A stretch of 64,000 bases of DNA from Sphingobacteriales bacterium (lineage in GTDB: Bacteria; Bacteroidota; Bacteroidia; Chitinophagales; Chitinophagaceae): contig SEFP01000002.1 of NCBI GenBank assembly GCA_004144185.1, positions 248,001-312,000 of the forward strand, given 5' to 3'. Numbering within the stretch: the stretch's first letter is position 1; the number at the start of each line of letters is the position of its first letter. The notes under the pieces were generated by a model, which worked only from the letters and a program-made list of their open reading frames with translations, did no database searches and was not told where the DNA came from. Of the stretch, positions 1-8,402 are shown one piece after another. The translations under genes were made by a program, and so were the position numbers.

Positions 1-75
1 GGTTCCGGAAACAATATGCGCGCTTTCGCCTGGGCGGAAGCTGTCCGGAAATAAAGGCTGCTCTTGGTCGGTCAT
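1..75 (-). CDS. 5' end of an unidentified protein, cut by the window edge
   Basis: An ATG at 75-73 on the minus strand opens a frame that stays open for 25 codons to the window edge, beginning MTDQEQPLFPDSF. It points away from the radical SAM gene, so the two would be divergent. Codon choice (GC-rich third positions) resembles the neighbours, and the frame contains the local TTCCGGAA motif. Too little is present to name a family, and a chance open frame of this length is possible. Confidence 0.4.
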   Translation of the reverse strand, partial: MTDQEQPLFPDSFRPGESAHIVSGT

Positions 76-212
76 CTCAGAATAATAGCAATCGGGGTTA
101 AGGTCGATTGCCACTGTTTTTAAAAGACCATACCACTGGCTACCATTCCCCGTTGCCATTTAGAAAGAAGTACCTTTACAGCTGCGCCGGCTTTTGCCTG
201 CGCCCTGCTATT

Positions 213-2408
213 GTGAGTTTGCCCATCCTGCTGATTACGCCGCCGTTTACGCAGCTCAACACCCCATATCCGGCAACGGCCTATCTGAAAGGATTTCTAC
301 AATCGCGCGGCATTGCCGCTGCACAGGCGGATCTGGGACTGGAGGTACTGCTGCAACTTTTTTCCGAAACAGGCCTGGAACAAGCATTTCAGCAAGCCGC
401 TGCTTATCCGGAACCGTCGCCGAACGCACTCCGGATGCTGGCCTTAAAAGGACATTACCTGCGCACCATCGAACCTGTTGTCCGGTTTTTGCAGGGCAAA
501 GACCCGACGCTGTCCCGCAATATCCTCACCCGCCGGTTTCTGCCCGAAGGCAGCCGGTTTGATACGCTTCCGGATCTGGAAGCAGCCTTTGGCGACATGG
601 GCATTGCCGATGCCGCCAAGTATCTGGCTACCCTATACCTGGAAGATCTGAGCGATCTCATCACCGAAACAGTCGATCCGCAGTTCGGATTTTCGCGCTA
701 TGCCGAACGACTGTCGCGCACGGCTCCAACCTACGACCCGCTGTACGAAGCACTGGCGCAGCCGCCGAGCTTTATCGATCTGCTGACCATCCAGCAACTG
801 GGCAATCTGATTGAGCAGCACCAGCCTTGTCTGGTAGCCTTGTCGGTGCCGTTTCCGGGCAACCTGTTTTCAGCGCTGCGGTGTGGCCAATGGCTCCGGA
901 AACAATACCCGCAGATCAAAACCGTAATGGGCGGCGGTTACCCTAACACCGAACTGCGCAGTCTGAAAGATCCGCGCATCTTCGAAGTGCTCGATTTCAT
1001 CTGTCTCGACGACGGCGAAGCCCCGCTGGAAGCACTCTACGCCTATGTTTCCGGAACGAACCCGGATGCCGGTTCGCTGAAGCGGACGTATACGTTGCGG
1101 GAAGGCGAAGTGCAGTTTATCGACAGCAACGCGTGCAGCGATTATGCGATGGCTACGACCGGTACGCCCGACTATACCGGACTGCCGCTGGATCAGTATA
1201 TCTCCGTGATTGAGGTGACCAATCCGATGCACTCGCTCTGGAGTGATGGCCGCTGGAATAAGCTGACGATGGCACATGGCTGCTACTGGGGCAAGTGTAC
1301 CTTCTGCGATACCACCCTGCCCTATATCTCCGATTATGAACCGCTGACGGCCGGGCTGCTGGCCGACCGGATGGAAACCATTATTGCACAAACCGGAAAC
1401 ACCGGGTTTCATTTTGTAGATGAGGCGGCCCCGCCGGCGCTGATGCGCAACCTGGCGCTGGAGATTATCCGGCGCGGACTGGTGGTGAGCTGGTGGGCCA
1501 ATATCCGGTTTGAGAAAAGCTTTACGCCCGATCTGTGCCTGCTGCTGCGCGAAGCGGGTTGTATTGCCGTTAGCGGTGGATTGGAAGTGGCGAGCGACCG
1601 GCTGCTGAAGCTGATCGACAAAGGCGTAACGGTGGCACAGGTGGCGCGGGTGAACAAAGCCTTTACCGATGCCGGCATTCTGGTGCATGCCTACCTGATG
1701 TACGGTTTTCCGACGCAGACCGCCGTGGAAACTGTTGACTCGATGGAAATGGTGCGCCAGTTGTTTGCAGCCGGTGTACTCAAATCCGCCTTCTGGCATC
1801 GCTTCGCTTTGACGGCCCACAGTCCGGTCGGGAAGAATCCGGATGCCTATGGCGTTCGGATGATGCAGGCCGAAGGGACGTTTGCCAACAATGACATTGC
1901 CTACGAAGAAGCTGTCGACACCGATCATGATGCCTTTGGCTACGGACTCAAGAAGTCACTGTTCAATTATATGCACGGCATCGGGTTGCAGGATCCGTTG
2001 CACAAATGGTTTGACCATAAAGTACCGCGCACCACGGTGAAGCCCGACTGGATTTATGGGGCTTTGGAAGAAGCCGCGCTGAGTTTGCCGAAAGAAACCA
2101 GTCGCGTGGTGTGGCTGGGTGGTCCGGTAGCGGTGCAAACGGTGAGCAAATCCAAGAAAGGCGCTACCTGGGAAGAAGCGCAGCTTACGGTGTATGCCCG
2201 CAGTCAAACGCTGCACCTGCGCCTGGATGCAGCGAAAGGATTGTGGCTGTCTGATTTGCTGCCCCAGTTAACACCCGGTACCGCAACCCTGCTGACCCGC
2301 GCTGAGGTCCGTTCCCGGTACGAAGCAGCGGGTTGGGATGACTTCGAGTTGTTCTGGGATGACAAACCGCTCGCGCCGCTCCGGAAAGTGGGTTTGTTGC
2401 AGGTCTAG
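213..2408 (+). CDS. B12-binding-domain radical SAM protein
   Basis: Predicted cytoplasmic iron-sulfur enzyme of the cobalamin-binding radical SAM class; the substrate is unknown. The first ~320 residues include a Rossmann-like B12-binding-type segment (PCLVALSVPFPGN, then VMGGGYPN and ICLDDGE). The radical SAM core follows, with a cluster motif GCYWGKCTFCD at about residues 356-366. The cysteines at 357, 362 and 365 are spaced CX4CX2C, not the canonical CX3CX2C. Later segments (FVDEAAPP, WWANIRFE, SGGLEVASDRLL, YLMYGFPTQT) fit the TIM-barrel core. The open frame reaches back to an ATG at 108, but the sequence before GTG 213 (MSLPILLITPPF) looks non-coding and a TACCTTTA box sits at 171-178, so I prefer GTG 213. 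No partner gene indicates the product. Confidence 0.8.
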   Translation: MSLPILLITPPFTQLNTPYPATAYLKGFLQSRGIAAAQADLGLEVLLQLFSETGLEQAFQQAAAYPEPSPNALRMLALKGHYLRTIEPVVRFLQGKDPTLSRNILTRRFLPEGSRFDTLPDLEAAFGDMGIADAAKYLATLYLEDLSDLITETVDPQFGFSRYAERLSRTAPTYDPLYEALAQPPSFIDLLTIQQLGNLIEQHQPCLVALSVPFPGNLFSALRCGQWLRKQYPQIKTVMGGGYPNTELRSLKDPRIFEVLDFICLDDGEAPLEALYAYVSGTNPDAGSLKRTYTLREGEVQFIDSNACSDYAMATTGTPDYTGLPLDQYISVIEVTNPMHSLWSDGRWNKLTMAHGCYWGKCTFCDTTLPYISDYEPLTAGLLADRMETIIAQTGNTGFHFVDEAAPPALMRNLALEIIRRGLVVSWWANIRFEKSFTPDLCLLLREAGCIAVSGGLEVASDRLLKLIDKGVTVAQVARVNKAFTDAGILVHAYLMYGFPTQTAVETVDSMEMVRQLFAAGVLKSAFWHRFALTAHSPVGKNPDAYGVRMMQAEGTFANNDIAYEEAVDTDHDAFGYGLKKSLFNYMHGIGLQDPLHKWFDHKVPRTTVKPDWIYGALEEAALSLPKETSRVVWLGGPVAVQTVSKSKKGATWEEAQLTVYARSQTLHLRLDAAKGLWLSDLLPQLTPGTATLLTRAEVRSRYEAAGWDDFELFWDDKPLAPLRKVGLLQV

Positions 2409-2463
2409 GGATTGAAAGTCGGCAACCTCTTTTCCGGACGATTGTCAGGCGGTTCTTCGACAC

Positions 2464-2497
2464 TGTCATTCTGCTCTTCGACAGGCTCAGGGTGACA
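2464..2497. repeat. REP-like inverted repeat (degenerate copy)
   Basis: This is an imperfect palindrome starting TGTCATTCTG and ending CAGGGTGACA, with the core TTCGACAGGCTCA. It shares its core with the better-preserved copies at 3063-3260. Such TGTCA...TTCGACAAGCTCA units are a familiar dispersed intergenic repeat in Bacteroidota; that statement is family knowledge, not a search result. Confidence 0.6.
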
Positions 2498-2518
2498 CCG
2501 GATAGCGAAATGTAGGGC

Positions 2519-2843
2519 TTCTGCGTGCCATTGAACCTTTTCTACATGCCTTTTTTGACTTCTGCACGGCCTGTAGGCCTGTAGTCTTTTCTGCGTGGCC
2601 TGCGATGATTTCTGCATGGACTTCTATGAATTCTGCATGCCCTTGGACCAGTTCTGCGTGGTGTTCAGTGATTTCTGCATGGACTTCGATCACTTCTGCA
2701 TGGACTTCGATCACTTCTGCATGGACTTCGATCAGTTCTGCACGGTGTTCAGTGATTTCTGCGTGCCATTGTGGGCTTCTGCATGACATTGTGGGCTTCT
2801 GCGTGCCATTGAGGGCGTCTGCACGGTTTGGACGCTTTTTGCA
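2519..2843. repeat. Tandem array of about 15 units with 21-bp (flank 20-bp) period
   Basis: The recurring core is TTCTGCATG or TTCTGCGTG, followed by a variable 11-12 bp spacer. Core starts are at 2519, 2540 (TTCTAC), 2560, 2589, 2610, 2631, 2652, 2673, 2694, 2715, 2736, 2757, 2777, 2797 and 2817. The spacing is exactly 21 bp from 2589 to 2757 and 20 bp after that. Three central units are almost identical over 21 bp. Because 21 is a multiple of three, long spurious frames appear on both strands, such as the minus-strand HAEVIEV heptads; the 20-bp units break those frames, which argues for a DNA-level repeat. It lies between convergent genes. Confidence 0.85.
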
Positions 2844-2930
2844 GCAGTCTTGTTCCCAATTATCATTAGATTCCTTAGTTTCTTACTTAACCTTCCAACA
2901 TCATTAATCGATTTTTAAGGACCAACACGC

Positions 2931-3034
2931 CTTTCGACAAGCTCAGGGTGACAAAGCATAGAAAAACGGTTACCGGGGACTCTGTTCTTTATAAGCAGCC
3001 TGTCAGGCTGTTCTTCGACCTATTCAGAATGATG
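2931..3034. repeat. Two REP-like half elements
   Basis: The first, at 2931-2954, reads CCTTTCGACAAGCTCAGG and ends in GTGACA. The second, at 3001-3034, begins TGTCAGGCTGTTCTTCGACC. They are inverted relative to one another and match the two arms of the 80-bp elements downstream. No coding sequence overlaps them. Confidence 0.6.
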
Positions 3035-3062
3035 TTGTAACTGCTATTTTGTACACGCGACT

Positions 3063-3142
3063 TGTCAGGCTGAGCTTGTCGAAGCCCGCATCATACATCT
3101 TAATAAGCCCTTCGATAGGATCAGGGTGACAAAAACATCGCG
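3063..3142. repeat. REP pair (BIME-like), copy 1
   Basis: An 80-bp unit made of two oppositely oriented REP arms: TGTCAGGCTGAGCTTGTCG on the left and TTCGATAGGATCAGGGTGAC on the right, with about 25 bp between them. It can fold into a long imperfect hairpin. It is 78/80 identical to the copy at 3181-3260, from which it is separated by 38 bp of AT-rich sequence. Confidence 0.8.
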
Positions 3143-3180
3143 CAACCATATAATTAATTGGTCAGGTTAATTAAGCGACG

Positions 3181-3260
3181 TGTCAGGCTGAACTTGTCGA
3201 AGCCCGCATCTTACATCTTAATAAGCCCTTCGATAGGATCAGGGTGACAAAAACATCGCG
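3181..3260. repeat. REP pair (BIME-like), copy 2
   Basis: Direct repeat of the unit at 3063-3142, differing at two positions (G to A in the left arm, A to T in the spacer). The repeat period is 118 bp. It ends about 38 bp before the stop codon of the minus-strand MBL hydrolase, in the 3' region shared by two convergent genes, which is the usual REP location. Confidence 0.8.
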
Positions 3261-3298
3261 ATACCGGCTTCTGAATATTTACGTCCGGAAAGGACGTT

Positions 3299-4153
3299 TT
3301 AAAACAACGCCATTTGCGTGATGCGTTCCGGAACATAGGTTGCCGGTGCAGCCCGTTGCGCTTCCGGAGAAGCGGTAATCCGGAATACGGGACTGGGCGC
3401 GTACCGGGAGGCGACAACCACTTCTGTGCCTTGCCGGTGCGGCCAGAAGGTTTGCAGGGCCGTATCCGGGCAGTTGTTGTTTCCGGACAGGTGAGATAGC
3501 AGCAGGTGCGTGAGACCCGGTGACCGGTGCTGCTGAAATAAGTTTAGCGCTTCGCGGTTGGAGATGTGGCCGTAGCCTCCGGAGATGCGTTTTTTGAGAT
3601 GGTACGGATACTTGCCTGCGTCCAGCATCGCCTCGCAATAATTGGATTCCAGAAACACCGCATGACAGGTTTTGAACTGCCGGATCAGGGCCTCGCAGCA
3701 GCGCCCGATATCGGTAAATACCCCGACGCGGACGCCTTCATGAGCTACGACAAAGGATACGGGGTCGGCAGCATCATGGTATTTCCGGAACGGTAAAATC
3801 TGTAGGTTACCTACCGACAGCCAGATCTCCGGTTCGATGGGGACCGCCCGGTGTAAGGAGCGGCCCAGCCGGCAGCGTTGCAGCGTTGCCTGGGTACCCC
3901 AAATGGGCAGATCCCAGCGATGGGCTACCAGTTCCAGTCCGCGAACGTGATCGGTATGCTCATGAGAAACGAGAATGCCACGCAGGGCTTCCGGACGCAA
4001 TTCGAGTTGCGCCATGCGGCGGGCAATCTCGGCAAACGATGCACCGGCATCTACCAGAATGGCATCTGTTTCGGTGCCGACATAATAACAATTCCCGTTG
4101 GAGCCGGAACAAATCGAGGCGATCAGCAGCTCCGGCGTCTTTCTCTCAGTCAC
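3299..4153 (-). CDS. MBL-fold metallo-hydrolase, YycJ/WalJ-like
   Basis: Metallo-beta-lactamase-fold hydrolase of the YycJ (WalJ) type, a family linked to nucleic-acid processing and cell-wall homeostasis in Firmicutes; the role in Bacteroidota is not settled. The N-terminus carries the family signature SGSNGNCYYVG and LVDAGAS. The metal motif HEHTDH is at residues 64-69. Later metal and active-site segments are FTDIGRCCEAL, LESNYCEAML, YGHISNREAL and LLLSHLSGNNN. At 284 residues it is slightly longer than the usual ~260. The start is GTG (4153). A TACCTTCG box (plus-strand CGAAGGTA, 4158-4165) lies directly upstream, so the transcript may be nearly leaderless. Confidence 0.85.
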   Translation of the reverse strand: MTERKTPELLIASICSGSNGNCYYVGTETDAILVDAGASFAEIARRMAQLELRPEALRGILVSHEHTDHVRGLELVAHRWDLPIWGTQATLQRCRLGRSLHRAVPIEPEIWLSVGNLQILPFRKYHDAADPVSFVVAHEGVRVGVFTDIGRCCEALIRQFKTCHAVFLESNYCEAMLDAGKYPYHLKKRISGGYGHISNREALNLFQQHRSPGLTHLLLSHLSGNNNCPDTALQTFWPHRQGTEVVVASRYAPSPVFRITASPEAQRAAPATYVPERITQMALF

Positions 4154-4223
4154 CTTTCGAAGGTAAGCCGATTTGACGGTTTGGGGCGGTCATCGAGACC
4201 TAATTCACTTAGAAAAAGGCTGG

Positions 4224-4829
4224 TTATCCGTTAAACAGTTTGTGTCTTTTGATTTCCTGATTATGCCTCAGTTTCCAGGCTTGGTAAAACGTCGGTACAT
4301 CGTTTGTCCATTTTTTGAGCGTCAGAATAATGACGATGATTTCCAAGCGCGTCAGCAGCCCGGTCCAGAAGCAGACCTCAAACCAGATCGGCGCCCGACA
4401 CTGTACCATCACCTGAATCAGTGTTGCGAAGATGGATAAGGTCCAGATTTTAGCACCAATGGAATGCGTGGCGATTTCTTTTTTGAATTTCAGGAAACTG
4501 ACTATATAAGTCAATGCTTCCAGTCCCAGAAGCAATCCTAGTTTCAGCGCATGGGTTTTAAAAAAGTCCGGACACTGGATATAAGTGGCCACTGCAACCG
4601 CGCTGAAAAACAGCTGATCCACAGTGGAATCCATCCGTCTCAGTTTTTGCGTGGATACCTGTAGGCGGCGGGCGATGATTCCATCAAAAACATCCGTCAG
4701 TAAGCCTACTGTCAGCAGTATAATCGCAACAGTCTGGTAATTCCGGACCCGATAATAACTCAGGACAACAATTACAATTCCGATCAACAGCCTGGCCCAG
4801 ATCAGCGACATGGGTATATGCTTTTTCAT
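4224..4829 (-). CDS. CDP-alcohol phosphatidyltransferase family protein
   Basis: Integral membrane enzyme of the CDP-alcohol phosphotransferase superfamily, which transfers a phosphatidyl group from CDP-diacylglycerol or a related donor to an alcohol; the acceptor cannot be told here. The signature DVFDGIIAR...MDSTVD is at residues 46-71 and retains all four metal-binding aspartates (46, 49, 67, 71). The conserved second glycine of the motif is replaced by leucine (residue 63). About five or six hydrophobic segments follow. The ORF opens at 4871, but the ATG at 4829 (MKKHIPMSLIWARLL) gives the family-like N-terminus and 201 residues. It lies 155 bp downstream of the heptose kinase gene on the same strand. 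Confidence 0.8.
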   Translation of the reverse strand: MKKHIPMSLIWARLLIGIVIVVLSYYRVRNYQTVAIILLTVGLLTDVFDGIIARRLQVSTQKLRRMDSTVDQLFFSAVAVATYIQCPDFFKTHALKLGLLLGLEALTYIVSFLKFKKEIATHSIGAKIWTLSIFATLIQVMVQCRAPIWFEVCFWTGLLTRLEIIVIILTLKKWTNDVPTFYQAWKLRHNQEIKRHKLFNG

Positions 4830-4984
4830 AAGTCGTCCATCGAACGAAACCAGTGGAGGCGTACGCCCCACCGTTGCAGGATTTTAAAAGGTGATTTTCC
4901 GGAACCTGTTCACTACTTTCTACCGCTCCGATCAGATCGCAAACCTTTACCAGCATCTTAATGGATTCAAATTTCCGGAAATTG

Positions 4985-5986
4985 CTACGCTTCTCCCAGT
5001 ACCCGGATGGCTTCTTCCAGCAGTCGGTTCTTGTTGATAGGCACCACACCCACTTCTTCGCAAACCAGTCCGCCGGCCAGGTTGCTAAGCGCCGCCATTA
5101 GGGCCATATCCTGCGTGGCGGCGTAGGTCAGTGCAGCAGTCGCAATCACGGTATCGCCGGCTCCGGAAACATCCGCGATGTGGCGCAGGTGCGACGGAAT
5201 CTGCACGGCCGTAGTGTCATCCTGCGCATACACCCCTTTCTCAGACAGCGTCAAAAAGGTGATCTGGTGCTGCAACACTTCAGCCAGGGCCTGATGCACG
5301 GCCTGTAAGCTTTCAGCAGTCACCTGATCAATCGGCAGGTGCAATCCTTCCCGTACTTCTTTCAGATTCGGTTTGAAAATGGTGACGCCCTTGTAGGCCA
5401 GGAAGTTTTTCTTTTTGGGATCTACGGCTGTCGGGATATGGAGCAACTGACAATGCCCCAGCAACCGGTCAATGACGTTTTCTTTCAGTACGCCTTTGTT
5501 GTAGTCTTCAAAGATGACCATCTGCGGCTTTTCGCGTTGCAGATAGCGCATCACAGCGTCTATAAACGGATGTTCTTCTTCGGTGTTCAGATCATCGGTG
5601 ATTTCCTCGTCGATCCGCAGCATCTGCTGGGTATGGCCCATCACCCGCGCTTTAGTAGTTGTGGGCCGGTGTGTACTGGGTTGTACCAGTGCCGTACCGA
5701 TTCCGGAAGCGTCCAACAACCGTTTCAGGGTCTGGCCTTCGCTATCCGCACCGATCACGGTTGCCATTTCCACCTGTGCGCCCAGCGACCGCAGGTTGAG
5801 GGCTACGTTGGCTGCGCCGCCCAGCCGGCTTTCGCGCCGTTTGAGCCGCACGACCGGGACGGGTGCTTCCGGAGAAATCCGTTCGACTTCGCCCCACCAG
5901 TAGTTGTCGAGCATCACATCGCCCACCACCAGTATCCGCAGGTTGGCAAACGAGTCAAACAGATCTTGTAATGTAGCAGCATCCAT
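4985..5986 (-). CDS. rfaE1: D-glycero-beta-D-manno-heptose-7-phosphate kinase
   Basis: PfkB/ribokinase-family kinase that makes D-glycero-D-manno-heptose 1,7-bisphosphate for LPS inner-core heptose. The N-terminus VVGDVMLDNYWWG and ISPEAPVPVV are characteristic of the HldE/RfaE kinase domain. PfkB signature 1 is RLGGAANVALNL; signature 2 is DVSGAGDTVIA, with the catalytic aspartate near residue 278. At 333 residues it is the kinase domain only; the adenylyltransferase half found fused in E. coli HldE is absent and must be elsewhere if present. The gene ends 25 bp after the APC permease region begins and is likely cytoplasmic. Confidence 0.9.
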   Translation of the reverse strand: MDAATLQDLFDSFANLRILVVGDVMLDNYWWGEVERISPEAPVPVVRLKRRESRLGGAANVALNLRSLGAQVEMATVIGADSEGQTLKRLLDASGIGTALVQPSTHRPTTTKARVMGHTQQMLRIDEEITDDLNTEEEHPFIDAVMRYLQREKPQMVIFEDYNKGVLKENVIDRLLGHCQLLHIPTAVDPKKKNFLAYKGVTIFKPNLKEVREGLHLPIDQVTAESLQAVHQALAEVLQHQITFLTLSEKGVYAQDDTTAVQIPSHLRHIADVSGAGDTVIATAALTYAATQDMALMAALSNLAGGLVCEEVGVVPINKNRLLEEAIRVLGEA

Positions 5987-6011
5987 ACAGCAAAGTCCTT
6001 TTTTAGACCGT

Positions 6012-7433
6012 TTAAGACCGGGCGTTCTTTTGAGTTTCCCGGTAGCGCAACATCCAATACACCGGGAATCCCAGTGCCACGATAATCAGTCCGGGCAGCG
6101 TCGTTGCGGGCTTGTAGCGCAGCAATACCAGGCAGATAAACGTAGCCATAGCGATATACAGCACGGGCACCACCGGATATCCAACAGCCTTGTAGGGCCG
6201 GGGCGCATCCGGTTGGGTTTTCCGCAGGCGAAACAAACCGGCAATGGTTAAGATGTAAAACAGCAGCGCCACGATTACGATATAATCGAGCAGCGCACCA
6301 TAGCTACCGCTCAGACATAATACAATCGCCCAGGCGGCTTGCATCCACAGGGCAGGTTCCGGAACCCCTTTGGCATTGAGTCGCTTCGCAGCCGGCAGAA
6401 ACACGCCGTCTTCGGCCATGGTGCGATACACCCGTGCACCGGACAGAATCAGTCCGTTGTTGCAGCCAAAGGTGGAGATCATCACCAGTACGGCGATCAG
6501 CGAGGTACCGATGCCACCGAATATTTTGAGGGCTGCCGCAATGGCTACGCGATCCTGCGGTGCCTGGGCAATTTCTCCCATGCTCAGTACATTCAGGTAC
6601 ATCAGGTTCATCGTTACGTACAAGGCCGTGACGACCAGTGTACCGATGAACAGCGACAATCCGATGTTTCGTTCCGGACGTTTCATTTCGCCGGCGATAA
6701 ACGTGACCGAATTCCACGCATCCGATGAAAAAATAGAGCCGACCGCAGCAACACAAAGGGCTACGACCAGCGTAGGGCCCTGCAGCAGTTCCCGGAAGAT
6801 GGTACCGCCTTCAAACGTCATCCGGACGCCTTGCCAGGCACCAGCCCAGTTCAAATTCCAGCTACCATTCCGGACCAGCAGAAAACCGGCGATAATAAGG
6901 GCTGCCATAGCAGCGATCTTGGAAAACGTAAACACCAGTCCTACCCATTTACCGTTTTCGACGCCACGGGTGTTGATAAACGTCAGTAGCAGGATAATAA
7001 AGATCGCGACCAGCTGTGCCGCGTTCACTGAAAAGCTGCCATCGCTGAACAGTATATTCTCGGCACCGAGCGACGGAACCAGATAGCCCAGAAATTTACC
7101 GAACGCAACGCCTACGGCTGCAATGGTACCGGTCTGGATCACCGCAAAAAAAGACCAGCCATACAGAAAGCTCAGTCGGCGCCCCCAGGCTTCGCGCAGG
7201 TAGACATACTGACCACCGGCTTTGGGAAACATCCCGGCCAGTTCGCCGTAGGATAAAGCGGCCGATAAGGTCAGGACGCCGGTAAGCACCCAGACTACGA
7301 TCAGCCAGCCGGCACCGCCTACCTGCCGGGCAATATCGGCCGACACGATAAAGATGCCGGATCCAATCATGGAACCAATAACCAGCAAGGCACCGTCTAG
7401 TCCGGAGAGGGCCCGGTGAGGTTTAGTTTCCAA
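6012..7433 (-). CDS. APC-family amino acid permease
   Basis: Twelve-helix inner-membrane transporter of the amino acid-polyamine-organocation superfamily. The N-terminal helix carries the substrate-site motif GSMIGSGIFIVSADIA, then GELAGMFPKAGGQYVYLREAWG, typical of L-type and basic amino acid antiporter-like APC proteins. Its 473 residues match the family length. It is separated from the upstream ompH gene by 45 bp and from the downstream kinase by 25 bp, all on the minus strand, so these may be co-transcribed. The substrate cannot be predicted. Confidence 0.88.
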   Translation of the reverse strand: METKPHRALSGLDGALLVIGSMIGSGIFIVSADIARQVGGAGWLIVVWVLTGVLTLSAALSYGELAGMFPKAGGQYVYLREAWGRRLSFLYGWSFFAVIQTGTIAAVGVAFGKFLGYLVPSLGAENILFSDGSFSVNAAQLVAIFIILLLTFINTRGVENGKWVGLVFTFSKIAAMAALIIAGFLLVRNGSWNLNWAGAWQGVRMTFEGGTIFRELLQGPTLVVALCVAAVGSIFSSDAWNSVTFIAGEMKRPERNIGLSLFIGTLVVTALYVTMNLMYLNVLSMGEIAQAPQDRVAIAAALKIFGGIGTSLIAVLVMISTFGCNNGLILSGARVYRTMAEDGVFLPAAKRLNAKGVPEPALWMQAAWAIVLCLSGSYGALLDYIVIVALLFYILTIAGLFRLRKTQPDAPRPYKAVGYPVVPVLYIAMATFICLVLLRYKPATTLPGLIIVALGFPVYWMLRYRETQKNARS

Positions 7434-7478
7434 TAATCAGGTTTTAGCGATAAGAAGGACTTGAGGTGTTTCCGGAAA

Positions 7479-8105
7479 TTACTTAGTCGTGTCTTCCAAC
7501 CGGGCGTTCATGCCGGCAATCACTTCCCGGGTAATGTCCAGCCCTTTATTGGCATACAGAATGCTGCCGTTTTTGGAATACGACAGTACATAATCATACG
7601 ACTTATCTTTTACGTACTCTTCCAGAAAATCATCCAGTCGCTTCTGGATTTCGGTATTAAAAGCGTCCTGGTCTTTGAGCAGTGACGTTGTTAGTGTTTC
7701 GCGACGGGTCGTGAGGCTTTGTTCCATCTGTTGCAGTTTCCGGCCTGCGGCTTCCGCTTCGGCGGTTGAGCTAAACCCACCCGTACTGCCTTTTTTCTGG
7801 TACTCTACCGCCTGGTTTTGCAACTGAATGGCGGAGCGCTGCAACTCTGATTCCACGCTTTGCTGACGACGGGTGAACTCGGCTTTTTTATTTTTAAAAT
7901 ACGTATAATTAGCTTCCAGCGTATCAATATCTACATACGCAACCGCACTTTGCGGGTTGGGCGCTTTTCCACTGGGTGCAGCGGTTGTGCTTTTGGTAAC
8001 TAAGGTAGCCGTTGATGTGGCTTTGGAAGCAAAACTGACCACCATGCCGATCAGGGCAACGGTAGACACGGCAATCGATACTTTACTAAGGGTATTGGCG
8101 TTCAA
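7479..8105 (-). CDS. OmpH/Skp-family periplasmic chaperone
   Basis: Predicted periplasmic holdase for outer-membrane proteins. Residues ~10-28 form a hydrophobic signal or anchor (VSIAVSTVALIGMVVSFA). The family start of mature sequence VAYVDIDTLEANYTYFK follows, then a long charged coiled coil (KKAEFTRRQQSVESELQR onwards) and a C-terminal beta segment YDYVLSYSKNGSILYANKGLDIT with DITREVIAGMN, all classic for OmpH. Length 208 residues. A TACATTTG promoter box lies 24-31 bp upstream of the start, giving a short leader. Confidence 0.88.
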   Translation of the reverse strand: MNANTLSKVSIAVSTVALIGMVVSFASKATSTATLVTKSTTAAPSGKAPNPQSAVAYVDIDTLEANYTYFKNKKAEFTRRQQSVESELQRSAIQLQNQAVEYQKKGSTGGFSSTAEAEAAGRKLQQMEQSLTTRRETLTTSLLKDQDAFNTEIQKRLDDFLEEYVKDKSYDYVLSYSKNGSILYANKGLDITREVIAGMNARLEDTTK

Positions 8106-8128
8106 AACAAGAAATTTTTAGCAGTCCG

Positions 8129-8136
8129 CAAATGTA
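8129..8136 (-). promoter_or_regulatory. -7 promoter box for ompH (TACATTTG)
   Basis: On the minus strand TACATTTG is an exact match to the Bacteroidota -7 consensus TAnnTTTG. Transcription would start near 8122, about 17 nt before the ompH ATG at 8105. No good TTTG -33 element is seen at ideal spacing. The rest of 8106-8402 holds only an unconvincing 63-residue frame. Confidence 0.45.
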
Positions 8137-8402
8137 ATCGCAGCGTTCCGGCAATTCATAGCCCCGGTAAAAAAAGCACTGTATTTTCTTACAGGCCTGT
8201 GACGGAGTAGCCTGATAGATGTAGCTGTTCCAGGCATCGATTGGATTCTTTTCAGTGTATCCTCCTGTAGGGGGCATTTTCGCACACGTTTACCATATCA
8301 TCTGGATCGCTGAACAACCGGTTCGCTGCGAAACGATCTATACAAAACTGTCATCAGCTAAAAAGCCAGGGCTAACGAATGGCAGCAGTGGTGAACCCTT
8401 AT

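Noticed and set aside
870-1928. Large antisense ORF (352 residues) over the radical SAM gene
   Set aside because: It lies wholly opposite a gene with clear motifs, and the translation has no recognisable domain. GC-rich third positions commonly leave such antisense frames open; the same applies to the antisense ORFs at 15644-16672, 21139-22344, 36378-37460, 48986-50011 and 50892-51947.
2487-2789. Minus-strand 100-residue ORF of HAEVIEV heptads, and plus-strand frames over the same array
   Set aside because: The open frames arise from the 21-bp repeat period. Flanking 20-bp units would shift frame, several overlapping frames are open at once, and there is no promoter or family signature.
2519-2843. 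CRISPR array
   Set aside because: The repeating core is only ~9 bp and the spacing is 20-21 bp, with no 25-40 bp repeats, no unique spacers and no cas genes.
8086-8277. 63-residue minus-strand ORF overlapping the ompH start
   Set aside because: It overlaps ompH, spans the ompH promoter box, contains no family signature, and has atypical composition.
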